From positions 10,522,001-10,586,000 of the forward strand of contig NC_046676.1 of the NCBI RefSeq assembly GCF_003369915.1: a stretch of DNA of 64,000 nt, read 5' to 3'. The notes under the pieces were generated by a model. It worked only from the letters and a program-made list of their open reading frames with translations. It ran no database searches and had not been told where the DNA came from. This document shows positions 24,901-39,100 of the stretch, in pieces (within the stretch, counting starts at the first letter, position 1; each line of letters starts with the position of its first letter). The DNA comes from Drosophila miranda (Eukaryota; Arthropoda; Insecta; Diptera; Drosophilidae). The position numbers were made by a program, and so were the translations under genes.

Positions 24901-26509
24901 AGAGCTCGAGGAGAACGACGAAGAGGAGGAGCTGGAGTCCTACAACATGCAACCGAAGTACGTCCAAAAGCTGCGGCCCTTCTCCAACGTTGGAGGTTTG
25001 GCTGGGATCATGGTCTGTGGCGTGAACCCCTGCTTTGTCTTCCTTACCGCCCGCGGCGAACTCCGCATCCACCGCCTGCAGGGCAACGGCGACGTCCGCA
25101 GCTTCGCTGCCTTCAACAACGTGAACATACCCAATGGATTCCTGTACTTTGACACCACCTTCGAGCTGAAGATCTCCGTGCTGCCCAGCTACCTGAGCTA
25201 CGACTCCGTCTGGCCCGTGCGCAAGGTGCCGCTGCGGTGCACGCCCCGTCAGCTGGTGTACCACCGCGAGAATCGGGTCTACTGCCTGATCACGCAGACG
25301 GAGGAGCCGATGACCAAGTACTACCGCTTCAACGGGGAGGACAAAGAGCTGTCCGAGGAGAGCCGCGGCGAGCGGTTCATCTATCCGAATGGGTCGCAGT
25401 TCGAGATGGTTCTCATCTCGCCCGAGACCTGGGAGATTGTGCCGGACGCCTCCATTCGCTTCGAGCCGTGGGAGCATGTGACGGCCTTCAAGATCGTGAA
25501 GCTGTCGTACGAGGGCACGCGATCGGGTCTCAAGGAGTACCTCTGCATCGGCACCAACTTCAACTACAGCGAGGACATCACCAGCCGCGGCAACATCCAC
25601 ATCTACGACATCATCGAGGTGGTTCCCGAGCCGGGCAAGCCCATGACCAAGTTCAAGCTAAAAGAGGTCTTCAAGAAGGAGCAGAAGGGCCCCGTCTCGG
25701 CCATATCGGATGTGCTGGGCTTCCTGGTCACCGGGCTGGGCCAGAAGATCTACATCTGGCAGCTGCGGGACGGCGACCTCATCGGCGTGGCCTTTATCGA
25801 CACCAACATCTATGTCCACCAGATCATCACCGTCAAGTCCCTGATCTTCATAGCGGACGTGTACAAGTCGATCAGTCTGCTGCGCTTCCAGGAGGAGCAC
25901 CGCACCCTCTCGCTGGCCTCGCGCGACTTCAATCCCCTCGAGGTGTACGGCATCGAGTTTATGGTGGACAACAGCAATCTGGGCTTCCTGGTGACGGACG
26001 CTGAGCGCAACCTGATTGTCTACATGTATCAGCCGGAGGCCAGGGAATCTCTCGGCGGCCAGAAGCTCATCCGCAAGGCAGACTACCATCTGGGGCAGGT
26101 GGTGAATACCATGTTCCGGGTGCAATGCCATCAGCGGGGCGTGCACCAGCGACAGCCCTTCCTCTACGAGAACAAACACTTTGTCGTCTATGGCACCTTG
26201 GATGGGGGTCTCGGCTACTGTCTGCCGCTTCCGGAGAAGGTCTATCGCCGCTTCCTTATGCTGCAGAACGTCCTGCTCTCGTACCAGGACCACTTGTGCG
26301 GCCTCAATCCCAAAGAGTTCCGCACGCTGAAGTCGTTCAAAAAGCAGGGCCTCAACCCTTCGCGTTGCATCATCGATGGCGACCTGATCTGGTCCTATCG
26401 CCTGCTCCCCAACTCCGATCGCAATGAGGTGGCCAAGAAGATTGGCACGCGGACCGAGGAGATTCTGTCAGATCTGCTGGAGATCGAACGCCTGTCTGGT
26501 GTTTTCTAG
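21950..26509 (+). CDS. Cpsf160: Cleavage and polyadenylation specificity factor 160 kDa
   Basis: Four exons, 21950-22783, 22850-23398, 23473-23958 and 24023-26509, are all in phase 0 and give 1451 aa. I chose the ATG at 21950 because [16 protein letters not shown] aligns with the animal CPSF1 start; the upstream in-frame ATG would add 19 unlike residues. The protein is the three-beta-propeller scaffold of the CPSF complex, related to DDB1. With WDR33 and CPSF30 it recognises AAUAAA and positions pre-mRNA for 3' cleavage in the nucleus. The N-terminal propeller start ([13 protein letters not shown]) and the C-terminal CPSF_A region (from about residue 1080, [19 protein letters not shown], to [11 protein letters not shown]) are clear. 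The acidic insert [21 protein letters not shown] matches the variable linker of the family. It diverges from Asx and converges with Lobe. Confidence 0.97.
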
Positions 26510-27685
26510 ATACGATATTTGATAATCATGTCTAAAATTGTAAAGTTTAGTCCTTAGTCTTATATCTAGTTATGTCACGAGATTTATCAGTTTTAATTCC
26601 AGTTTTCGACCCACATATAAACCACAAAACAAAGTATTTTGTTAAGAATATTAATGGATTTTTTTTTCTATTTACTGCATATGCCCTGACATGGTGCAGG
26701 CGCTTTTGATCGCTCTGGATCGGATATATCCCACAGTTCGCATTTTAATTCAAATTTGAATTTTACTGGCAATGACAAACACACACGATATTTTCAGCAT
26801 CGATATCTTTTAGAGATTTTATCGTAAAATATCCCAAATTAATCGAAATTCAAAATGATTAAATTGATCTAAAGGGAGTGAAATACCAGTGTTTTCAATG
26901 GAAAAACTTCTCAAATGATGATTTGGACCACCTCTCTTCCCTGAAAGCCAAAAGTTACTTTATTTCTCAGCAATAGTTCCCATTTATCTTCAGTCGCAAA
27001 ACAACTTTCCTTTTCGTTAAATAAAACCGCGATTTCAATTAAGTTTCGACAGTTGGTCGGTCTTGCTGCTGGCGCTTCTTTATAGTTTTCTATATATGTA
27101 TAGTATAATATAATATAAAGATATATATGCAAGTATATGTATACTAGATTATTCATTGTATAAACTAACAACATCATCATCATTATCATCATCATCAGTA
27201 ACCGTCGTATCAGTATCAGTTAGACAAAACTAATGTGCAGCGGCGGCGGCACCCGCTACTAATGGGTCCGTCCGCTTGCACTTGTCGTTCGAAGAAAATA
27301 CAAACTTTTCAATCGAAGATCATCGCGAAATAATGAAAAAAGAACTTATGAGGAAAAACATGTCAAAGAAGGAAGGGATGTGTAGTCTGTGGTGTGTGGT
27401 GGGTGGTGCAGCTTGCGCCTAACTGCCCAAGTGGTACTCTGTAGATGGTAGTTCTGCCTTCAGATGCCTCCAAGATGGCAAATTCATGGGCTGTTTATTA
27501 TGGTCTATCTTTCGTTGTGGATGCGCTCCCTTGGATCCAATCCGCGGATTTGTGTGTGTGTTGTGTGGGTTTATGCGGAATACGAACTGATTTATATGTA
27601 TATATATAAGTATGTGTACGTAGTGGTGGTTCTCGACTCGTCATCTCCCTCTCCCCGTCGTTCGCTGTGGCGGCGCCTCCCTGCG
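26510..27685. other. Convergent 3' region of Cpsf160 and Lobe
   Basis: This is AT-rich non-coding sequence between two convergent genes, with (ATC)n/(TAA)n-like runs near 27165-27210 and TATA-type microsatellites near 27090-27150. It presumably carries both 3' UTRs. No gene is supported. Confidence 0.5.
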
Positions 27686-28543
27686 CTAGCCCTCGATCTG
27701 GGAGCGCAGACGGGGACGGGGCAGGTCCCCAAACACAGCCTCTCCATGGACACTCTTAGTCAGCGCCTGAATGCTGGCCGCTATATCGATGTTGTCCAAA
27801 CCCTGTCGAGAGATTACATATGTGATTGCACTTCCTTCTCTTCTGCGGCTGAGGGATCTTACCTCCTCGCAGCCCAACGCAAAGTTGTTGTTGTTATTGT
27901 TGGCGACTGCTGCCCGCTCCGCGAGCGTCGAGTTTGGCATCTCGATGGGCAGACTCCTGGCAAAGTTCATCAGCTGGGCCTGCGTCGGACGGCCAGCCCG
28001 TCCCGCGGGTATGGAAACGGAGCTATCCAGATCCAGGGCATCTAAGGAAAGACAAGACACATTTCAGTCACTGACAAATACCGATCTGTGCTGCTCACTC
28101 ACCCTCCGCCTCATCGGCTGTATCGGCCTCGTCCAGATCATCGACCATCCCGTTCTGCATTGGCTGAATGCTGTGCACCCGCTGGTACATCAGGGTGTGT
28201 GGATATCCGGATTGCACGGGCACGGGCACTGGCTGCGGCACGGTATACTCCTCCACATCCTCCAGGTCGAACAGGCAGTCATCAGCATCGTCCTCCCCGT
28301 TCGCAGTGACTCCTCGTCCTCCTACGCCGCCGTGTGTGGCAAGCAGGTGTGGGGCAGCTGCCACCGACGACTGCTGCTGCTGTTGCTGCTGTCTGAAGGT
28401 GGGACTGTTGCCGACGCTCATGGGCGTGGCTTCTGGCGTGGCGGGCGGCGTATCGAAGTTGGACATCTTCCTCAATCTGACGCTGGCCATCGAGGAGGCG
28501 GCACTGGACAATGGCTGCAGCTGGGGCTGCGATGGCTGTGAGG

Positions 28544-28582
<39 letters not shown>

Positions 28583-31500
28583 TCAACGCCAGGAAGTTGG
28601 GGGGATGGTTGAGGGTGGTGGTGGGCGTGGTGGGGTTGCTAAGCTCCCGACGGCTGCTTATCGTATTCCGACGCCTGGCACCGGCTGCACTGGGCAGCCA
28701 GTTGCCGGTCACCTCCAGGGCGGGGGTCATGCCCCCGTCGAGAAGCTCTGCCACATGCTCCGGCACCTGCCGAATGTGGTGCATCAACTGGGCGCAGTCC
28801 TGGTCCGCCTTCTCCCGGAAGCTCTTCAGCAGCTCGAACTCCGTTCCCGCGTACCGCTCGATGCGCTCGTTCGTCTTTTTGATCTCCTCCTGCAGGCGCG
28901 CCTGTTTGTTGGCCAGCAGCTGTCGCAGGCGCTGCTGCTTCATGTCCAGCGGATTGCCCGCCAGCGAGCCAATGCTGAAGCTCGATGACGAGGCGGCCAT
29001 GCCCGTGGCCGATGGTGGCGGGGAGAGGACACCGCTGATCATGACCAGCAGATCGAACGTCTCCGAATATGACTTGAGGCCGCGTCGCTGGGCAAGCTCC
29101 TCGCCGTTGCTCAGCAGCGTGCTATTGATGAGGTATTGGTTGGGCGTGGCCCCCGCCACGGCTCCATCTCCGGCTCCGGCTACGGCTGTGAGGCGCTTGG
29201 CGCACAGCACATCCTTACAATTGATGCAGATACTCAGCTGCCAGCTCTCTCCGCCCGCATCGAGCGTGAGGCCGAAGAGCAGTTCGCGCTGATTGATCAC
29301 GTTTACGGTGAGGTCTGGAATGGGTCCATAAGCCTGTGCAGAACAGAACAGAACCGAAGGAGAGGAACAGAGAAGGGTATTATTATAAGAGATTATTCAT
29401 TGATTCAGGTGGAGCTATCAGGTGATAAGACTCTGGTCGGTCGGTAGCTCGGTCAATGCCTGATAAGAGGCCATAACACTTTCCCCATTCGTTCCCCAAT
29501 GTTGCAAGCCAAGCCATTATCTGCTGCTTCCGCTCCTTCCACCTCCAAGAACAACCACTCTTTCTCTGCTGTATATTTTTTATTGGATTGGCACACCAGC
29601 ATCCCTCAGCCACCCCCTCCGCATCCATCCACACAGTAGTTCAAGTGCAAATTTGTCAATTATGTTCCCAGTGGAAGAGAAGTGAAGTCAACGGCTTATC
29701 ATCGAACAGAACACACAACAAGCAGTGGAGCAGATGGAACAAGTCAACAGCAAACAATTAGGGGAATGCTTAAATGCTGTTACTACCCTCTGACACCCTC
29801 CAAGACGAGTCCACCCACGGAAAAAACAAACAAAAAACAGACTACTCGTATTCGATATTGTCAGTCATGCTGATGGGCAGAATGATACACTGATATTACA
29901 ATTGATATCAATAGATATACTCGTAAATGGAATGCTACCAATTTCGTCTTACAAACTATGGAAGAGTGGTTTTCAGGGGAAGATAACAAAGGTAAAACAA
30001 CAAATGGTGACCCCGACAAATGGTGAATCCAGACATTTCGCCTTAGCCAAATATTCACAGAATCAAATCTATAACCCACTTAATACAGGTGTGTGATCCA
30101 AGCAAGATGACGATAAGTTCTGCATAGATTAAAAGTATTTCAACAAATGGGGACCCCGCCAAGTGTCCTCCATAGACGGCAGAGCAGAATACCAGAAAAA
30201 CAGAATTTATCCAATGCGTAAATAAAACCCTATCCCGTTCTATCACTGTTGTATACATGAGTTTGTGCCGTAATTCCCGCATATATTTTGATCGTCGCGC
30301 ACGTGTTTGACAGCTGACAGGAACCGAGCACTCTTTATAGACGTGTTCTGCTAAATTCGACACTTGAATTCCGTGAAACAGAAGAGAGAACCGAACCAGA
30401 GCCGGTTGGAGGAGCGTAACAGAATTAAATTGAATTAAGTTATAAAATGCAAACGTCGGCACAAATCAAATGACAATGTTGCCATTCAGGTCCGCCACCG
30501 TGGTGGTGGAGGGGGGGTGGAACCAGTGTATTCTCGTTGCATGCACTCTCCTAGATTGTCATTTCCATCATCATCATCATCGTCATTGTCATCAGGTGAA
30601 ATTGAATGCATAAACAAGCGACAAGTGTTGTCTTTATTTTCATAGAAACATTCTCGCACTGCTATTACTACATTTTGTATTTTTATGAACCAGCGCAATG
30701 TTACCCCAGTGGGAGTGGGGGCGGCGACATTTGAAAAATGACACGTTTTACGATCCTAACGATGCCCAGAGCACTCTGCATTTGTCCGTCCCCCCCCCCC
30801 CCCCCCAGTTCGGAATGTTCTTATGGGTAGTACGATGGTATGGTACGCCCCTCCCACCACAGGGCCTCCCACTGTCCAGCGTCCAGTGTCTGCACATCAC
30901 TTGAATATTTAATGTTTACCCTCTCTGCCGTAATATCTTATCGCAGTGCTCCTCCCTCCTTCTGCAGGCCGCGACAATAATTGTCTAGAAGAAAAAAAAC
31001 ACACAACAAATGACAATGCAAATGCATTATTGTCAAGTGTTTGGGTGTTTTTCTGTTTTCTGCTGTCAAACGCATAAATATATTTATGGGCCCCTGGGGC
31101 TTATTAGCTCAGCGTCGAGTCGCGCTATTTTACGACTGTTTTTGTTGTTGAGTGCGTGTCTCCGCCATACTGGATACCCTGTACATATGTACATATGTAC
31201 CAAGTAGCACTTAGGAGGTATTATGGTATATGCGATAGAAAAGCAGATAAGATTGTGGGGTGATTGCAAAAGATGGCCTTCTGATTGATCTCTTAATTAC
31301 ACAAGAGGATATTGCTTCCAGGGTAAGCGCAATACTCCATCGATTCTACTTCATTCTTTCTGGGCTTTTTTTTTCTCTCTACCTCATTTACAGCTTTTAT
31401 GACTGTTGTTCTTGTTTTTGATTCTGTGTAGCCTCGTCCGGCCCACATTATCTTCCGACGTCGTCAGAGTTGTAAAATGTTGAGCACTCTCCCACTTGCA

Positions 31501-33095
31501 CCTACGTGTCGCCCCCCGTCCATATCGTCTGATATTTGTAGAAGGCGGCTAGGCTAACACATTTTCTAGGGCCTCTTCCGCTCCCGCTCTCCCTCTCTCC
31601 CTCTCTCTCTCTATTTTGCAATATGCAAAATGTCAATGACTCTTCTTTTAGCAATTGTTCTGCTGCAGCGGCATACACACGTAGGCTCTCTTTTGATACC
31701 CAGCATGAAGAGGGGGTATTACGATTTGGTTGAGATGTTTGCACACAAGAAGAGATTTACAATTACTACACAAACGACGTGAGAGATAGAGAATGCGATG
31801 ACTGGAAAGAGGCAAAGAGTGAGAGAGTGGCACTGAAAGAAAAGGCACTGGAGAGTCGGCGGGAGATAATTTCTGTACCTTTTTGTTTAGTTTAGGGTAT
31901 CACACGCTTCGACTCTCGCATTTGGCAGGCCTCTCTCATCTCTTGCCTGCTTAATTAACTGTAAATGCTGCACGAGAGACAGACAGCAAGAGGCAGAGAG
32001 AGAGAGAGATAAACAATGATAAAGAGACGACAGACAGACGGCGGCACAGTGGGTTCGAATTGGAATTGGCTGCTAATTGAAATTAAATGAATACACAGTG
32101 GCTGCCAATTATGCTGCGGCGCCCCCGAACGTTGCACGAACTAATTAAATACCCATTTACGCCCGACATTGACATATGACTATATATTTAATGGATCCAT
32201 TTGATTAATTGTAATCACATCAACAAAATAAACACACCGAATCTCAAAATAAAATATTAATAAATAAAACGTGGTCCGAGAGAGAGAGAGACGGAGACTC
32301 TGAGAGGAAGGAACGCGTCTAAAAGCACGTAGCGACAGCCGCACGCTGGCGGAATATCGGAAATCAATATAAATTGAAGCGCGACAACTGAATAATATAT
32401 GTATGTATGGAGGAGTATGCATATGGCCTGGGGCACTGCCCCAGAGAGAATCACTTTGCAAATTGTCTAAACTGTCGGATTCGCTGTCAAACTGTCAACG
32501 AGAGCTGTGCGTGATATTCGACATGGATACCCACACACCTCTATATATTGCTCAGCGATTTTATCAGATAAACTAATGGGCTAGAAACTACTCGTGTGTA
32601 TGTTTTAATCTGCCTCACAACCCGCATGCCTCATCCTTTAGAATATGTTCTTGGCATTTAATTCTTTAAATTATGACTACAACAAACGGCAATATTTTTA
32701 AGAGATACCCGTTATACTGGTTTTAAAAATTCTACTTCAAGCCAACGTATTAGATCACAACATCAAAACGTTTCCATAAATGTTGTTCTTTCCCACAGGA
32801 AGCAGTCCCGCCCGCACGTGCCGGCTGTTAGTCTGCTGTTAAGATAACAGTGTGCGCAGATCTTGTGCTCTCAGTGTGGCTGATTGGCTGTTAACACTGT
32901 TGGCTGTTAACAGTGGCTGTTAAATAACTATTTTTGCTGTCATTAAAAAGTTGCGCACTTGAATTGTAGTTGTTATTCTGCGGCTGCTGGGACAGAGACC
33001 GAAACAATTGAAATTCATATCAATGCATACTCGACTCGTATGTTCCCCTAGCCCCAGCACATGTCGAGCCTCGTCCCCCGCTCTGGCCTGTCTGG

Positions 33096-33171
<76 letters not shown>

Positions 33172-36100
33172 CCTTACACAACACAATCATAAAACAAACA
33201 ACTTTTAGATATGCATGTGTCTGTAATCATTTATCACATTTTTGCACATTTCTGCATAATGAATGTGTTGTTGTTGTTGTTGGGCTGGGACTATTATTGG
33301 TATGGCTCTAATTTGATTGCCTGGCATTAATTATGGCCAGACGACACTCGACACCGACGGACACTCGCATTTTCCTAATGGGTCTCGGGTCTCGTCTCGT
33401 ATGCAAATTCGATTCGCTTGGAGGATTACTACTGTAACCGAAAGCTTCTTCACAAAAAGAGAGCAAATGCAAATATAGAGAGAGCACATAGAAGAGAGAG
33501 CAAAAAGACAGTGAGAGTACCGATAGATAGATAAACTGCTCGGAAAATGTGTTAACATCTACCCCGATAATTACCAATCAATCAGTCCATCAATCATGCT
33601 TTCCCCCCACCAAAAAAAAAAGAAGTAATATCCGCTGGCGACTGACGCATTTCCCTTTGTTTTGTTTTTCATTTCAGTTTCTATTTTCATTGAATTTTGC
33701 TTCTTCTTTTTTTTGCGCACAAGAAGAAGGGAGACAGAGACGCGAGAAACCGAAAGACCGAAACTCAGCCAAAAAGAAAATAAGTTGTAAACAAATCAAC
33801 TGGCAAAAGAAACTACGAAAATAATCTTTTATAGATTTGGCTGCCGCTTGTTGTTTGCTTTGACTTTTGGATCGCCCAGAGGGAGGGGGTGGGGTTCGCG
33901 GGGTGCTCTCTTTAAAACCCTCCCCCACCCGCCCCCCTTTGCCAGTGTTGGACCATTATCATAAACAACTTTTAGACAGCTGGGGACACGCGCAAGCGGG
34001 GTGTGGCTCGTTTTTCGGATTCGCTCTTTTCGGATTACCAATTGCCAATTTGTTTTATTTCTCGCCCTCCCTGCTCTACTGCTCTGGGTTCTGTGCTCAT
34101 TTGTGATCTCAAAATTTTCCATTGGGTTTCGTTATTTGTTATATGGTAGACGTTTGCGGAGGGGTCCCTAGTAGAGGGCTGGCATATTGGCATATAATCT
34201 TGGACGATTCTATCATTCGGGGTACCATACCTTTTCAGAGTCTCACTCTCTCCCAGTGGCAGTCTCTGATCTCTTGTTCTCTTCTGGTTCCCGTCCGGTG
34301 GTTGGTGACTCACTCGAATTAAGCCCCAAACTTAAGCCCAACTCAATTCCATGTAACGACCGACATGCCGTCATTTCTTGATTACCAAAACATGTTTGTC
34401 ATGGGACGGACATAACGGGTGCCATAAGCGATTGCGACGCAGAGGGGGAGAGTCTTCTGGCCCTGCTACAAGATTTGAGGGATTAGTATTGTTACGGTAT
34501 TTAAAGCAGGTCAAGAAAATACAATACGTACAACTTTTTGGGGAATTAGTACTGTTTATCTATGGAAAGTTTTGCGGCCAAAGATAAATGTTCACATATG
34601 AGGCATTATCGTAAATCCTAAACTCTAGTTTAATGCCTCTAGCCTAAATCAATTAATGATCGAACCACATATGTACATATGTACATATATAACGAATAGG
34701 ATACGATTGATTGTTTTTCCCATTCCGACTTTCTAAACCAATTAAGGCTTCCTCCCCAACTCCTCTAAGCACTTTCCTAATCAAAATGTTTCCTATCTAC
34801 AACAGCAACAAAAATTATCATTCAATGTCGTTTGAAAACAAAATCTGATAAGGCACAAAACCCAAACAAGCTCCGCGTCAGAGCCCCAGACGATACCCGC
34901 AACAGCCAATGGCCTGAAACTATGAATGCAATCCAGAGCAAGAGACAAAAAAGAGAGACAGCGCGAGAGGGCAGAGCTTTGGAAAACGTGCACACGTGAA
35001 AGCCCTTTGGGAGGAGGTGCTTTCAGAGAGCAAGAGAGGGGCGTAGAGCTAGTGCGAGAGGTGAGTAAACGATTCAAGGCTCGGCTGGCCGGCTGGCCGG
35101 CTGGCTGCCTCTAACAGTAAATTAAGCCCAACAATGTTTGCTTGCGGCTGGCAGGGGTGTGCTGTGGCTTTTGCTTTTTCTGTTATCTAAAAACTTTGAC
35201 AAACAAATTTTTGTTGCCGTGTGTTGTTTACCCACCCGGCAGGCAGGGCCGGTCGCCGGTCTACGGCTGTACGGCTGTACGGTTGTACGGTTGTACGGCT
35301 GTACGGCTGTGGTCTGGCGGCGTGCGAGTAGACTCCGCTCAAATTTAATAAACAAATAGCCAAGATGGCGTCGGACGACAGCCTGCCCTGTGGGTCTGCT
35401 GTTAATTGTTAGTTTACTCGCACAGACACACGCACATACACGCATACATATATGTACATACATATGTATTCTTATAAATAAATGAGATCATCTGAAGTTG
35501 ACATTTCAGTGTGCGCCTGTAATTGCCTTTGGACTATTTTTGGAGCTACCGAAATGGATTGTGATAAGCCTCGATTATCTACTATGCCTTGGGCTCTATA
35601 AATAGCTATTGATCTAGTTAGAATTGTCAAGAACTAGAATTGATAAGGAAATAGTATTAATACAGCTGCAAAGTCAGAAGAATAGAAGTCCCGAAAAAAT
35701 GCCATTCTTTTGGGGTATTTCCCCAGTAGCTGTATCTCCCAAAACGTCTTCTGACTCTACTAAATCATGCGACAGGGCACTCCTAAATTTTCTGCTCCTT
35801 CAGGTGGATCTAAACGAAATTGAGATGTGTTCTCGTGATGAATGTTTATTCCATGCCAACAAATCTCTGACCACACATTTGACACACATTTTGTTGCTTG
35901 TTTTTTTTGTTTGTTTGTTGGTTTGCAAATATTTATGCGCAGCCGGCATTTAATTGGATGGCAGGGAGGGGTCTGCAGGGAGAGAAGAAAGAAATTAACC
36001 CCTCGCCAAAATACAAAAATCACGCCAAGTAAACGTGAGCGACCGACAATCAACCAACAACAACAATCAACCCCCAACCCCAAAGAGAATCCCAACCCTC

Positions 36101-39100
36101 TTCACTCTTCACTCTATCTCTCTCCCTCTCACACACACAACAGAAGAACAGCACACGCAAAATAAAATATTCGCGTAGAATATTTGAAAATTCTACGTTG
36201 TGTTCTGCGCCAAAGAGGTGTTTTTTGTTGTTGTTGTTGTTGTTCATTTAGTTTCTATTTTTAGCCAAGCACACAGTTTCTCAATTCGAGAATTTATAGT
36301 TTTGTTTACACTGGGGTGCAATGGCTGCCCTGGCAGAGTTTACAAGGCCTGCCCCGCCAGTGCCACACACTCTCTCACACACACACTCCTTCTGAGCGCC
36401 AAAAGGTTGAAAGTTTAACAGCGTCTTGACACGCTCATTAAACGGCCTGCGAGTGTCACTGCATTGGCAACATTGGTGCGGTCCAGTGTGTACATACAAT
36501 GTACATATATGTTTACTATATTTCAGTGAGTGTATACATACATACATACATACATATGTATGTAAAGATTGACTGCTGCCGCATTCAAGGTTAAATTTGT
36601 TAAAGATTAACATTGGTTTTCAATTAAGCGACACGCGCGCTCTCTCCAAGGGGGGCAGAGGGAGTGGGGTGGCTGGCTCTGATTCAAGCAGGAAGGAAAC
36701 AGCAGCAGGCACCCACCAAGCAGTGACTCTCGAACTGTGACCTGTCTCTCTGCCTCTACATACATATGCTCTGTATCCTGCTCTCTGCAACATATTTCTT
36801 ACACTGTCAACAGGATTTAGTAGCATTATCTTTTGCAAGCTGATTTGCCGTCACTTTGCGCATGCCTCTCGCCCACTTATCAGCCAGGAATTACTATTAT
36901 TATTGCACAGAAACCAGTAGAAATTCTCAGACCATCCCGCACACTCGAGAGAGCACTTTACATGTGATAATGCCTATTTATAAAGTCGCGCCTTACATTA
37001 TACCCGCACACTTATAGGCATATAGTATAGTCATGACTGATTGATAACTTGTGCCTTATAGTAAATTATTAAAACAAAAAAACTTGGTTATTGTTTTTGA
37101 TTTGGTTTATTTTTGTTTTCTTGACTGTTGTTTTCACGTAGTCAGTGGGTTGGAAAAGGGTTTTCGGTTTCGTCGGTCTAAAAATAAACACTGCATTAGC
37201 ATATGAATGCAACTGGGGGACTGTTGAATTTGTTTTGATCATAAAACCCGTTTTTGTTTTTCTTTTAGAAGAATGATTTCTACTGCTGCTGAACATTTGC
37301 AAAGGAAAGGGCTATAATCGTAAAACCACAGACGAAAAACAACACCAAACCCTACAAAAATAGAAAACAAGAGAAAGAGGCAACGAAACGTTTAATACCC
37401 TTTGCATATCCATCCATCCATATTCATGGCAAATGTTCATCCCTATTTGGATTTTTCAAACGATCGAACTTTCTCCATGATATTGTAGTAGTGATCCATT
37501 TTTGCAGGAAAGGGGGGGGGGGGGGGGGAAAGGGAGGGGGGAAGGGGGGGGTGTGGTGCGCTTTTGCAAACCTCTTGTCATAATAATAATACCCTCTGCG
37601 TGGGTATCAAAAGGCAGAGTCTCGCGACTGACGATAGACAACGTCAGCAGAATCGCAGCGAGTGCATATGTGTGTGTGTGTGTGTGTGTCGAAGCACTTT
37701 TACCGTTTGATAACCTAGAAACAGCTAGGTGTGTGTTCGTGTGCGTCTGTGTGCAAAAGAGAGAACGCGAGAGTCTGCGAGTCTAGCAAGTGGGCGCTGG
37801 ACAATCGACAAATTGATAAGAGACGGGCATGCAATCAAGCAGACGAAGAAGCAATTAGAAGGCGGGGCGGGGACACAACCGTTGGCCGCTCTCAGTTCGT
37901 CTAAAACTGTGCGCCCCTTAAACATAGCCTCTCGTTTTACAGAGCGGTGGGTGATCGGCTATATCTTCTTTTACTCTCTTCCTTCAGGATGCTGTTAGCA
38001 GTTCTGCAAGGCATCTCAAACTGTAGTTACAGCTTGCAGTCTCCCCGGGTACTCCACTCTCATTACAGGGAGCGAACTCCTCTTCGATTGACGACTTTCC
38101 CGACTGCTCTGCTCTAATATCCTTGTTAATTCCACCCAAACTCCATGTACAGTGGCGGGCCAGCATATTACGATACAAATTAATCGTTAGGTCCTCTTGA
38201 TTCTTGTGGCTTTTGGTGAATGGTGATTATCTCATGAAACAACAAATTTAGTGTAGTATGCAACCTTGTAACTGCTCCCCACACTTCACACACACACACC
38301 ATCCAGCACCATCTGCCATCAAAAAAAAAGACACAAAAGTTGGACAAGTTTTTGGAAAAATATTTATGCATAAAATTGTGTATAATAAACATTTTACGCA
38401 GTCCCCCAGTCCCATGATGATTAGGAGAGGCCTACGCAGCTCTTGTATAGAGTGCGGTTGTGTGGGCCGAAGGGGGTGCGGCTAGCTGCCGGCCTGTCAA
38501 CTGAGGGACCATCAAAATGGCCCCAAAACCATCTCTTTCTCGGTCCCTTGCTGATCCCCCCGCAGTCGCATGGATACATATGACTCCCCCTCGCTGAGAG
38601 GGCGCCCAGTAGGCATAGTAGGCCCAGGGCACAGTGCCCGGTTTACCGAACACCAACGAACTAACGAATCTGATGAATACGACGAATCCGAATCCAAACC
38701 CCGGACCGGCCGCATTTGGAAATCTCAGAAACTTGTTTATCCAACAACACAGGCAAACACACACAGACACACACACGAGAGGGTGAGAGAGGGAGAGGGA
38801 GGGAGAGGAAAAAAAAAACATTATAAACAAGTTTTTTGTTTTGTATTTTGGCTCTGCTGCCGTTGTTGTTCTTCCTCAGCCGCACCTCTGCCCCGCTTCC
38901 ACACTGTCGCTCTCCTTCTTCTCCACCCCATCCTCCACCTTATTTTCGTCTTCTTCTTGCCTGCTCTTTGTGCTTTTTTACTTCTTTTGCTTGTGTGATT
39001 TGTCGCTGGTTTCGTAATTTATTCTAAAAGCGTTCCGTTTTGGCTCTGTATAGGGGAATACATACATCCAAATGTACATACATACATACATATATCTATA

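Noticed and set aside
28168-29292. Plus-strand open frame of 374 codons opposite Lobe
   Set aside because: It is the antisense of the Lobe exon, rich in cysteine runs from CTG repeats, while the minus strand has the PRAS40 motifs.
32040-32065. GGTTCGAAT resembling a tRNA T-loop
   Set aside because: No acceptor stem, D-arm or anticodon arm can be formed around it.
33008-33208. Open frames made of AGRQ or LPAC repeats
   Set aside because: They are translations of the (GGCA)n microsatellite on each strand.
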